Virus record (IMG/VR): IMGVR_UViG_3300047382_000601
Location: 1-44,813 of that record
Reading direction: 5' to 3' (one strand)
Length of the DNA: 44,813 nucleotides
DNA from: a virus
Within the stretch, counting starts at the first letter, position 1. Each line of letters begins with the position of its first letter. The notes under the pieces are model-generated. The model searched no databases. It was not told where the DNA came from and saw only the letters and a list, made by a program, of their open reading frames with translations. The translations under genes and the position numbers were made by a program. This document shows, one piece after another, positions 7,909 through 15,562 of the stretch.

Positions 7909-7915
7909 CTTATTT

Positions 7916-7923
7916 GATAAATA
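7916..7923 (+). promoter_or_regulatory. Late-type promoter GATAAATA for the 8020 gene
   Basis: GATAAATA differs by one base from T4 TATAAATA and lies just after a terminator. The 16 bases 7917-7932 are repeated exactly at 11168-11183 before another structural gene, which argues for a functional promoter. The start would be near 7929, giving a leader of about 90 nt. Confidence 0.6.
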
Positions 7924-7928
7924 CATAT

Positions 7929-8019
7929 GTCAGATAGTGTGCCGCAAGGCGGACTTATGCTGTACCCGCAGCGTAGCTCATAGAACGGGCATAGGACTAC
8001 TTTTTATAGGAGAAAAAAA
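7929..8019 (+). promoter_or_regulatory. Structured 5' leader of the 8020 gene
   Basis: Two stems are visible. AGTGTGCC and GGCGGACT (7936-7955) close a GCAA tetraloop with one mismatch. TATGC 7956-7960 pairs with GCATA 7989-7993, with inner CCG 7966-7968 and CGG 7986-7988. An 18-codon frame (ATG 7927, stop 7981-7983) runs through both stems; its ATG straddles the predicted RNA start, so translation is doubtful. The leader ends in an AGGAG ribosome site. Likely roles are mRNA stability or translational control. Confidence 0.45.
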
Positions 8020-8481
8020 ATGGGAAGACCACTAAACAAAAGATTATTCGGTGTAGCAGGCGTAGGACCTACAGCAGGCGGCAACGAAATTAAAGTAAAT
8101 TTTCATAACGGCACAGCAGTTAAAGAAGGTTACATTGTAAAGCAAAAAGCATCAAAGAAATTTGTATGTGAAGAAATTGAAACACCAGGCTTATTTACTT
8201 GTACGCTAACAACTGGTAAACTACCAGCAGCATTAGCAGAAGGCGAAATGGCTATTTCATTCAAAATGGATGATGAAGAAACATACACAGTAAGTAAAAT
8301 TTCTGGACGTAAAGCAACATTATCAGCACCAACTGCAACAGGCACAAACGCATATGACGGTGTAAGTGTAGCATGGAACTTTAGTACATCTATAGTAGAT
8401 GGCGCAGCACAAGTTGAAGAAGCTGGTGACGACAACACATTAGTTGGTGTTGATGACGACGACTTCACAGAAGACGCATAA
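8020..8481 (+). CDS. Small virion protein, possibly capsid decoration
   Basis: The 153-residue protein is predicted mostly beta, rich in Thr, Ala, Val and Gly, with no membrane segment, and ends in a strongly acidic tail (VDDDDFTEDA). It begins MGRPLNKR, and the next gene begins MGRPIN. Pattern comparison also aligns its central part (GYIVKQKASKKF to EGEMAISF and VAWNF) with the neighbour, so the two are diverged paralogs. It has its own terminator-isolated late promoter and structured leader just after the major capsid gene, suggesting high late expression. A head decoration or other abundant structural protein is plausible by position. I do not recognise the family with certainty. Confidence 0.7.
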   Translation: MGRPLNKRLFGVAGVGPTAGGNEIKVNFHNGTAVKEGYIVKQKASKKFVCEEIETPGLFTCTLTTGKLPAALAEGEMAISFKMDDEETYTVSKISGRKATLSAPTATGTNAYDGVSVAWNFSTSIVDGAAQVEEAGDDNTLVGVDDDDFTEDA

Positions 8482-8492
8482 GGACTAGCTAA

Positions 8493-8855
8493 ATGGGACG
8501 ACCGATAAATGTTTTTTGGGATTTCTTAGAAAATCTAAAAAACTTAGTAGTTTCAGTAAAGATTGGAAGTGCTAAGGCAACACCACACGGTGAAGTCTTA
8601 GCACAACTTTCTGAAAATACATTTGAGGTTGCAGACGATAATGGAAACATTGGTATATGTAGGTTGGTCGAAAAAACAACTGAAGAATTAAAAGAAAATG
8701 AAATGTCGATAAGGGCACTTTGTTTAAAAATATGTAGCTTTGTTTTTATAAAAAAAATTATGAATGATACAATGATTGATTTTAAGAATATCAATTATAA
8801 GTGGGATCTAGAACACGATTCAACTGAAAATATTATTTTACTTAGGACAATATAA
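8493..8855 (+). CDS. Diverged paralog of the 8020 protein
   Basis: The 120-residue protein shares the MGRP start with its neighbour. It also shares a colinear pattern: GEVLAQLSENTFEV, then GICRL, then LKENEMSI, matching GYIVKQKASKKFVC, FTCTL and LAEGEMAI. Its second half (residues 70-120) is Ile/Lys/Phe-rich and far more diverged, ending YKWDLEHDS where the neighbour has VAWNFSTS. It starts 11 bases after the upstream stop, and its own stop overlaps the next ATG (TAATG), so the three genes are probably translated as a unit. Function unknown; it is likely a virion or assembly protein. Confidence 0.65.
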   Translation: MGRPINVFWDFLENLKNLVVSVKIGSAKATPHGEVLAQLSENTFEVADDNGNIGICRLVEKTTEELKENEMSIRALCLKICSFVFIKKIMNDTMIDFKNINYKWDLEHDSTENIILLRTI

Positions 8856-9904
8856 TGTCAAAATTTCTAAAAATACCATATGGTGACTATACTATAGAAA
8901 CACAAGAAGGTGGTGTTATTGTATTAAACACTGGTAATGAAAATGGTGTTGTAAGAGTAACAGGCGACCTTATTGTACAAGGTAACGCAACTACTGTACA
9001 GTCTGAAAATATGACTGTAAAAGACAATATAATTATTGTAAATAGCGGAGAGACTGGCGCAGGTATTACACTTGATTCTGCAGGTATTAGAATAGATAGA
9101 GGAACAAATGCAGATACATTTTTTGTATTTGATGAAAATATTGCAAATGTAGTTCCAGGAGGAACTGATGGTGCATTTAGGCTTTATATTGCCGACGGAG
9201 GTAGTGGAACACTTAAAGGACTACAAACAAATCATATTAATACAGGCGGAAGTGACTTATATTTAATAAGCAACGGTACTGGTGTAATTACTGTCACAGG
9301 TACTACCGATTATGAAAATAATGTTTTTACATATAGTGATATCGCAACAGGTACAGTTGATTTAACAGGTGGTTCTAATTCTGACGGTGTTATCGATCCA
9401 GATAACATACCGAATACTAAATCAATTGTTGATTATGTTAATTCTTATTTTGCAGGGGTGTTCCAAGATAGAATTGAAGAAGGTACAATAACAAAAACAT
9501 TTGTTGAAACTATTGACAGAGAAGATACTGGAAATCCGAGTCTTGTACAAATAGGTATTGACGATGTTGTTGTAAGTGAATTTTATGAAAATAGAGCTGA
9601 AATTCAAGGAATACGAATTTTAGATACTAAAATAGAATCAACTGTTAGTAATAGCGATCTTACTCTTTCAGCGCCTGGAACAGGTACAGTAAGAATTAAC
9701 GATGTATTACAAATAAATGCAACACCGGGCGACGACGATGGATTATTAGAACCGAGTGCTCCGGATGATAGTTCTGCAGGATTAAAGTTATATACAAACG
9801 TTCCACAATTTGGCGACACAGGATTATATTTTGTAAATAGTTTTGATAGACGTGACGAAATAGTAAGTAACAATAAATCAATGATTTACAGTATGATATT
9901 TTAG
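8855..9904 (+). CDS. Fibre-like virion structural protein
   Basis: The 349-residue protein is beta-rich with Gly, Thr, Asn and Val throughout, typical of trimeric phage fibres. The N-terminal part has VVRVTGDLIVQGNATTVQSE, a head-fibre style block common in marine phage structural proteins. PDNIPNTKSIVDYVNSYF lies near residue 180. The module ILDTKIESTVSNSDLTLSAP followed by GTGTVRI (about 250-280) recurs in the giant proteins downstream. No enzymatic motif is seen. The start overlaps the previous stop. Probable role: tail or baseplate fibre, or neck whisker. Confidence 0.75.
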   Translation: MSKFLKIPYGDYTIETQEGGVIVLNTGNENGVVRVTGDLIVQGNATTVQSENMTVKDNIIIVNSGETGAGITLDSAGIRIDRGTNADTFFVFDENIANVVPGGTDGAFRLYIADGGSGTLKGLQTNHINTGGSDLYLISNGTGVITVTGTTDYENNVFTYSDIATGTVDLTGGSNSDGVIDPDNIPNTKSIVDYVNSYFAGVFQDRIEEGTITKTFVETIDREDTGNPSLVQIGIDDVVVSEFYENRAEIQGIRILDTKIESTVSNSDLTLSAPGTGTVRINDVLQINATPGDDDGLLEPSAPDDSSAGLKLYTNVPQFGDTGLYFVNSFDRRDEIVSNNKSMIYSMIF

Positions 9905-9912
9905 GAATTTTT

Positions 9913-10272
9913 ATGGCTATAGAACACAAATTTATAGGAATAACAGAAACAGCGTTGCTTACAGTGCCAGCTGCAAAGCAATATGCAATTACAACAATAA
10001 TTGTATGTAATACATATGTTCCTAATCCGTCAGACGATCAAGAAGGTTTAGCAACTTTTGATTTACACTTAATACCTAATGGTCAGTCTAGAGGTGATAT
10101 TAACAGAATTATAAATCAAATGAGTTTACGTGCAGGCGAAACTTTTACGTTTGATAGTGAAAAAATAATTATTGAAAGTAGTGATTCTATTGTAGGAATA
10201 GGAACACCAGATGATATTACTAATCCTGGCAACACAACTTTAGCAGTTGTAATAAGTTATTTGGAGATATAA
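9913..10272 (+). CDS. Small beta-rich virion protein (copy 1 of a dispersed family)
   Basis: The 119-residue protein has the order: VPAAKQYAITTIIVCNTYVP strand pair, acidic turn, FDLHLIPNG, SRGDINRIINQMSLRAGETF, TFDSEKIIIESSDSI, and a final strand ending VVISYLEI. The next gene repeats this order closely (CNNEVPN, FDMHIV, KGDINKVVNSLQMPSGETF, FDSEKIVLESGD, VSWLEV). Both look like a single beta-sandwich domain. The gene lies between fibre genes with short gaps and is probably a minor structural or fibre-connecting protein. Confidence 0.7.
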   Translation: MAIEHKFIGITETALLTVPAAKQYAITTIIVCNTYVPNPSDDQEGLATFDLHLIPNGQSRGDINRIINQMSLRAGETFTFDSEKIIIESSDSIVGIGTPDDITNPGNTTLAVVISYLEI

Positions 10273-10662
10273 ATGCCTATACGCAATTTATTAATAACAA
10301 CAACAGATCAAGATTTAGTACAAGTTCCAGATCCTTATAAGGCAATAGGAACATGGGATCCATTAGACCCATTAGATCCTCCGGCAAGAAGATATGCAGT
10401 AACTAACATTTTAGTATGTAATAATGAAGTACCGAATATTGTACACGAAGAAGCTGGAACAACAAACTTTGATATGCACATAGTAAAACGTAACGAAGCT
10501 AAAGGTGATATTAATAAAGTTGTAAATTCACTACAAATGCCTTCAGGAGAAACATTTACATTCGATAGCGAAAAAATTGTTTTAGAATCAGGAGATAGAA
10601 TTGTAATTGTTGGAGATAGTCCGACAAATTTAAGTGCTACAGTAAGTTGGTTGGAAGTATAA
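10273..10662 (+). CDS. Small beta-rich virion protein (copy 2, tandem paralog)
   Basis: The 129-residue protein starts directly after its paralog's stop with no gap and shares its domain across the full length. The shared blocks are RRYAVTNILVCNNEVPN, NFDMHIVKRNEAKGDINK, SGETFTFDSEKIVLESGDR and the closing VSWLEV. An extra Pro/Asp-rich loop (about residues 20-38, DPYKAIGTWDPLDPLDPPA) is inserted near the N-terminus. Tandem duplication followed by divergence is evident. Function is as for its neighbour: probably a minor virion component. Confidence 0.7.
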   Translation: MPIRNLLITTTDQDLVQVPDPYKAIGTWDPLDPLDPPARRYAVTNILVCNNEVPNIVHEEAGTTNFDMHIVKRNEAKGDINKVVNSLQMPSGETFTFDSEKIVLESGDRIVIVGDSPTNLSATVSWLEV

Positions 10663-11171
10663 TGAGATTAATTAAAAGACAAACAACAAATTTAAGAAGT
10701 ATAACTGGTCCGGGCGTAAGATACGATGAAAACGATCAAGTTATTATGGATAGTAAAAAGGGGTTGTTAGTTCCAAAAGGTGAAGAATCTCAAAGACCTT
10801 TCTATCCAGAAAATGGTTATGTAAGATATAACACAGATGACGAGCAATTAGAAGCTTATCAAAATGGTGCTTGGAGAGAAATACGGTTCAAAGAACCAAA
10901 TCAAGATCCAGGTATCATAGTACAAAGTTTAGGCGTAGGCGATGCAAGTGAAGTTGACTTCGGTCCTCTTGATAGTCAAGATAGTGATTATCCTATTCCT
11001 GCCGCTGCACAAAATATATTAGTATTTGTTGAAAATGTTTATCAGTTACCAACGACAAACTATACATTAAAACAAAATCCTAGTGGTAAAGCAGAAGGAT
11101 GGTATATAAGATTTGGATCTGCACCACCTTTAGGTAAACCTGTAACTGTATTACATAACTTTGACAAATAA
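10662..11171 (+). CDS. Structural protein with a fibre module
   Basis: I take the start at 10662, where ATG overlaps the previous stop as TAATG; an upstream in-frame ATG at 10647 lies inside the preceding gene. The 169-residue product begins MRLIKRQTTNLRSITGPGVRY. Around residues 48-75 it holds GYVRYNTDDEQLEAYQNGAW, a module (G-RYN-EAY-G-W) that recurs in the giant proteins and the Gly-rich adhesin here. The second half has VFVENVYQLPTTNYTLKQ, a strand-turn-strand pattern known from marine phage structural proteins. It is likely a virion or fibre-associated protein. Confidence 0.7.
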   Translation: MRLIKRQTTNLRSITGPGVRYDENDQVIMDSKKGLLVPKGEESQRPFYPENGYVRYNTDDEQLEAYQNGAWREIRFKEPNQDPGIIVQSLGVGDASEVDFGPLDSQDSDYPIPAAAQNILVFVENVYQLPTTNYTLKQNPSGKAEGWYIRFGSAPPLGKPVTVLHNFDK

Positions 11172-11174
11172 ATA
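11167..11174 (+). promoter_or_regulatory. Late-type promoter upstream of the 1415-aa gene
   Basis: AATAAATA followed by CATATGTCA is identical over 16 bases (11168-11183) to the promoter at 7917-7932. The start near 11180 would leave a leader of about 16 bases with AAGGAG before the ATG at 11196. Confidence 0.5.
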
Positions 11175-11195
11175 CATATGTCAAAGGAGTAAAAA

Positions 11196-14100
11196 ATGCC
11201 TGAACCACAAACTGGACGTATAGGCGGCGGCGTATTACAAGACAACCTTGAGTTATATCAAGGCGGCGCTGGCAAGCCAAATTTAAATTTTAAAAACACT
11301 GCATCTAACACTGCGCTGTTACATCTTGATCCAGTTACTGGGCGAATAGGTATAGACTTAGAAAATCCTAGTAAAGATTTAACTGTAAAGACAAAATTTA
11401 GATCAGAAAATTTAAATTCAGATATTATGGAAGTTTTTCCATTATTTACAGCACAAAATAATACAGTTGGTGTAGACACAGACATACTGTATCTTACAGC
11501 AACTCCTGTTGATGGAGCAGATCCTAATATACAGTTGAGTGCATTAGCAACTTCTGACATACTCATAGATAATGAAAAAATTACAACTTATAATAGTGAT
11601 GCTAATTTAGATTTAATTCCAAGCGGAACAGGCACAGTTGAATTTTTAAATAATGTTGACATATACGGTAGTATGAATGCTACAGGCAACATTTCAATGG
11701 GCGGAGATTTAATATTTGGGACTGGTCCTGAGACTCCTGATGAAATTAGTTTTGATACGCAAGTACAAAGTAATATTATTCCAGACATTACAGATACATA
11801 CAACTTAGGTAGTAGTGATAGAAGATTAGGTGAAATACATTCAAATTTACTAAACGGCGCAGCAGTAGAAGCAGGCGAAGTTATTTCAGGATTTGTTACT
11901 ATCAATTCTAGAGTTGGGAATATGTTTTATGTTTCGCAAAACGGCGACGATACAAATGTAGGCGATCATGTACAAGGGCCATTTAGAACAGTAAGACGTG
12001 CATTAGAAGCAGCTGATGCAAGCGGCGAAGGAACTGTAACAGTACATATATTTGCAGGCGAATATGAAGAGGAACTACCTTTGATAGTTCCTGATAATGT
12101 TACAGTTAAAGGTGAAGAAATTAGAAACACAATTATAAAACCTGCTGCCGGATATGAAAATCAAGATGTATTTAAATTAAATGATAACTCTACTGTAGAA
12201 GACCTAACAGTAAAAGATTTTTATACAGGCTCAGCATTTAGTTTTGCAAATAATGCTATAATTAGTACCCGTTCGCCTTACGTTAGAAACGTAACAGTTA
12301 TAACCAAAGGTACAGAATATGCACCTCCTATAAATTGGCAGGCTGTCGGTACTTACATCCAACGCCTTAGTGCATTTTTTAATGATGCTGTTAATGGACC
12401 ATTAGAACCCTTTTTAACAACCCAAAGTCCATCAGGATACTTATATGGCGACCTTAATAATACCAGGAGTAATCCATATCTGCCGTATTATGCAGATTTT
12501 GGTGCTGAAATTACGACAGCTGACGCTGTAATAGCATATAATATTCATAACGGAACTCAAACTTATGGTCCCGGTACGTGGATATACGATGAATTTATAC
12601 CTGCATTAAACGCTTTATATATGAGCGACAAAAATACTTACGCAGAATTTTTTGAAGAAGTACATCCTGATCCAAGATTTTTTGAAAGCGGAGATGCTGG
12701 TAAAGGTGCTGTAATCGACGGATCAGTCTTAAATGCATCAAGTCCAACTGCTAGTATGTTATTCCATAGTGCAACTTTTATCACACCTGGTGTTGATGCG
12801 TTAACAATGACTAACGGTGTTAGAGTAGAATGGTTAAACTCGTTTACATATTTTGCTGATAGAGGATTTTATGCAAGTAACGGTGTAACAGGACACGTTA
12901 GCCCAGACGGATCAACAGTAAACTACGGTGTAGAATTACGTTCGATAGGTTCGGCAAACGTCTATGGTAATTACGGTGCGATAGCAGACGGCTCTGATTG
13001 TATAATGTACTTAATACAGCATAATTTTGCTTATATAGGAACCCAATACAAAGTAGACAATGATCCAAACGATGTTATTGAAGAACAACAGTGGGATGAT
13101 CTTAATGGCGGAAAAATATATGTAACTAACACTGACGAAAAGGGTAAATTTAAAGTCGGTAATGAATTTTTTGTAGATTTAGAATCTGGATTATTAAGTA
13201 TTGATGCAGAGGATGTTACACTAGACGGACTATCTCAAATTATAATCTCAAACGGTACAGATCAAACAACACTTAATACATCTTTTGTAGAAACTGGAAA
13301 TATTAGATTTGAAGGAGAAACAATGTATTCTCTAATAAGTGATCTAAATATTGATAGCGCAACAAATACTACAAACTTTAATTCAAATGTATTATTTGAT
13401 AAAAATACAGATATTGTAGGAGATCTTTCAATTTCAGGAGAGTTGATTAGACTAGGTAATGATCCTGATGATACTGTAGATCTTAATGTAAACATAGAAC
13501 AAGATTTTTATCCCGATCAAGATAGAACACATAGTTTAGGTAGTAATTCAAAAGTTTGGAATGATGTATATGCTGATAATATAGTAATTGACGATATACA
13601 AATATTTGATACTACAATTACAACTACTGTTTCTGATGCTAATCTAAATTTACAATCAAATGGCGCAGGCTATGTTGAAATTGAAGGAATTAGATTTAGA
13701 GAAAATACAATTACAACAACTGATGCAACAAATATTGAATTTACTACAAGTAATAATTTAATTGTTGAAGGGGAAGGATTAAGACTACCAGTAGGTACAA
13801 ACGATGAAATAATTGAAGATGTAGGAATTTTAAGATTTAGTTCTGAAGATAATATTTTTGAAGGGTTTGGCGACGGTAGAATTTCGTTTGATGGCATTTA
13901 TTCAGATGATAGACGAACTAGTATAATTGCTAATGATACAAACAATTATATTGATATTAACGTAAATGCTATAAAAGTTGGAGAAATAAACAACGAAGGT
14001 ATTACGCTACACGGATTACAAAGTGATAGTGTTTTAATTAATAATAATGAAATTACAAGTTCTGAGTCAGATGCTGATCTTTGGATTAGAAGAAAAGGTA

Positions 14101-15443
14101 CAGGAACAGTAACACTTAATAATCAAGAATATTTTAGAAATACGACCTGGACAAATCCTTCAGCTGGTGCATTTGAAATTATAAGCGGTGAAAATGGTTA
14201 TGTAAAAGCAGGAGGCACTTTAGCTGCAATTATAGGACTAGCTGGCACAGTAATAACAGATAATGTTAATACTTTATCTACCGGGACTGATATTAGTGCA
14301 AGTTCATTATGGGAATCTGACAACGGAGTAAGAATTGCACAAGCAACAACTACTGCTACTGGCAATGGCACCACAACAGTAACTAATACTCAGATAGTAG
14401 GATCAACTAGTACAGGATCACAAAACTATTTTATTGATTTTGGTATAGATGATATTTCAGATGTAATCGATATAGAATTATCGCAAATAAGATTTAGAGG
14501 AAACTTTCAAGATACAAATGAATATGTTGATATAACATTGCCTAGCGATGACACAGCAACAACGTATCTAACAAGAATAGGTGTATTTGAAGATAACGGT
14601 AATACTACAGACTGGACTATATCTGGAGTGTTTGGAGATGTACCGCAAGACACTAGGACATACTCTAACACAGGAACAGAAGCAAGCATTTTTCCAACAC
14701 AAGTAGTAATAGGTGGCTCTGGAAATTATGGAATAAATGTTGAAGTAACTGTTCCTAGTTCACTAAACACTCTTGTTTCTGGCATGACAAATAATTGGGA
14801 ACTAGAAATACAATATAAAATTACTACAAACACAAATCAGTTTGTAGAATATGCATCTAATGGTAATAACTATTATTATATATTTGACGAAGATACGTCT
14901 ATTTTACCTAACACTACTAGATATGTAGTGACTGATAGTTTAGATTTAAGTAATTTTACCTCTGCAAGATTTAAAGGCAAAATAATATTAGGTGACGGAT
15001 CAAATGGTAGTAGACTATATGAAGGCGACGATATAAATTTTGATTTTTCATATGACGGATCCGATGATGCCGGAATGGTTACAATAACTTCAATAATGGA
15101 AATTGAAAATAGGTCAGAATTTGTTATATGGAAAGATTTTGAGATTACATTTAACATCGAAGATTCGACAGTTGATTTTTCAAATATAAAATTTAGAATT
15201 TCTCAAAATGGTACAAATGAAAAAGGATTAAATGCATTTGCAGTTACTGATTTAATCCTTGCTGTATCAGAAGACAGCGGCCCTGGACCGGAAATAGGTG
15301 CATTCCGATACAATCCTTCTATTAAAGGTGTAGAAGTTTGGAATAATGTATCATGGATCCCTGCAACAGGCATTGAAGAGGATCCTGTTACAGAAGATTA
15401 TATGCGTGAAGAAGTGTCTCTTTGGAGCATTCTACTAGGTTAA
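11196..15443 (+). CDS. Giant fibre/structural protein with pectin-lyase-like beta-helix (1415 aa)
   Basis: The N-terminal 240 residues hold fibre modules, including an ITTYNSDANLDLIPSGTGTV repeat and SNIIPDITDTYNLGSSDRRL. From about 242 (FYVSQNGDDTNVGDHVQGPF, then RTVRRALEAA, then PLIVPDNVTVKGEE) to about 620 it has the right-handed beta-helix signature of pectin-lyase-like proteins (DUF1565 style). A spacer at about 368-490 interrupts the helix compared with the next gene. After about 690 fibre modules return (IDDIQIFDTTITTTVSDANL; LRFSSEDNIFEGF), and a beta-rich domain spans about 1070-1370. The end carries GAFRYNPSIKGVEVWNNVSW. It is paralogous to the gene at 15563. It is probably a tail or baseplate fibre with receptor-binding or depolymerase potential; I cannot identify catalytic residues. 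Confidence 0.8.
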   Translation: MPEPQTGRIGGGVLQDNLELYQGGAGKPNLNFKNTASNTALLHLDPVTGRIGIDLENPSKDLTVKTKFRSENLNSDIMEVFPLFTAQNNTVGVDTDILYLTATPVDGADPNIQLSALATSDILIDNEKITTYNSDANLDLIPSGTGTVEFLNNVDIYGSMNATGNISMGGDLIFGTGPETPDEISFDTQVQSNIIPDITDTYNLGSSDRRLGEIHSNLLNGAAVEAGEVISGFVTINSRVGNMFYVSQNGDDTNVGDHVQGPFRTVRRALEAADASGEGTVTVHIFAGEYEEELPLIVPDNVTVKGEEIRNTIIKPAAGYENQDVFKLNDNSTVEDLTVKDFYTGSAFSFANNAIISTRSPYVRNVTVITKGTEYAPPINWQAVGTYIQRLSAFFNDAVNGPLEPFLTTQSPSGYLYGDLNNTRSNPYLPYYADFGAEITTADAVIAYNIHNGTQTYGPGTWIYDEFIPALNALYMSDKNTYAEFFEEVHPDPRFFESGDAGKGAVIDGSVLNASSPTASMLFHSATFITPGVDALTMTNGVRVEWLNSFTYFADRGFYASNGVTGHVSPDGSTVNYGVELRSIGSANVYGNYGAIADGSDCIMYLIQHNFAYIGTQYKVDNDPNDVIEEQQWDDLNGGKIYVTNTDEKGKFKVGNEFFVDLESGLLSIDAEDVTLDGLSQIIISNGTDQTTLNTSFVETGNIRFEGETMYSLISDLNIDSATNTTNFNSNVLFDKNTDIVGDLSISGELIRLGNDPDDTVDLNVNIEQDFYPDQDRTHSLGSNSKVWNDVYADNIVIDDIQIFDTTITTTVSDANLNLQSNGAGYVEIEGIRFRENTITTTDATNIEFTTSNNLIVEGEGLRLPVGTNDEIIEDVGILRFSSEDNIFEGFGDGRISFDGIYSDDRRTSIIANDTNNYIDINVNAIKVGEINNEGITLHGLQSDSVLINNNEITSSESDADLWIRRKGTGTVTLNNQEYFRNTTWTNPSAGAFEIISGENGYVKAGGTLAAIIGLAGTVITDNVNTLSTGTDISASSLWESDNGVRIAQATTTATGNGTTTVTNTQIVGSTSTGSQNYFIDFGIDDISDVIDIELSQIRFRGNFQDTNEYVDITLPSDDTATTYLTRIGVFEDNGNTTDWTISGVFGDVPQDTRTYSNTGTEASIFPTQVVIGGSGNYGINVEVTVPSSLNTLVSGMTNNWELEIQYKITTNTNQFVEYASNGNNYYYIFDEDTSILPNTTRYVVTDSLDLSNFTSARFKGKIILGDGSNGSRLYEGDDINFDFSYDGSDDAGMVTITSIMEIENRSEFVIWKDFEITFNIEDSTVDFSNIKFRISQNGTNEKGLNAFAVTDLILAVSEDSGPGPEIGAFRYNPSIKGVEVWNNVSWIPATGIEEDPVTEDYMREEVSLWSILLG

Positions 15444-15454
15444 TTGTAAAAAAC

Positions 15455-15462
15455 GATAAATA
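15455..15462 (+). promoter_or_regulatory. Late-type promoter GATAAATA for the 1241-aa gene
   Basis: GATAAATA occurs 12 bases after the previous stop and about 100 bases before the next ATG. It has the same form as the sites at 7916, 25598 and 44398, each in a gap before a structural gene. Confidence 0.55.
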
Positions 15463-15467
15463 ATATT

Positions 15468-15562
15468 AATGCACTATAGACCAAGTATTGCAGGTACAAA
15501 CTGTGGTCAACCCGCAATGTAAGGTGGTTGGAGGGACAGGATCCCCGTATTGAGGAAAAGAG
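15468..15562 (+). promoter_or_regulatory. Structured leader with a possible pseudoknot
   Basis: GACCA (15479-15483) can pair with TGGTC (15504-15508). ATTGC...GGT (15487-15495) can pair with ACC...GCAAT (15510-15518) with one mismatch. The two helices interleave, as in an H-type pseudoknot. A further small hairpin, GGG/CCC around ACAGGAT (15533-15545), lies before the GAGGAA ribosome site. No known riboswitch is recognised. Confidence 0.4.

Noticed and set aside
7560-8019. Possible tmRNA or tRNA in the gap
   Set aside because: No acceptor stem, T-loop (GGTTCGA-type) or CCA end could be found.
11910-13060. Claim that the beta-helix fibres are active polysaccharide lyases
   Set aside because: The fold signature is visible but catalytic residues cannot be assigned by eye, so no enzyme activity is claimed.
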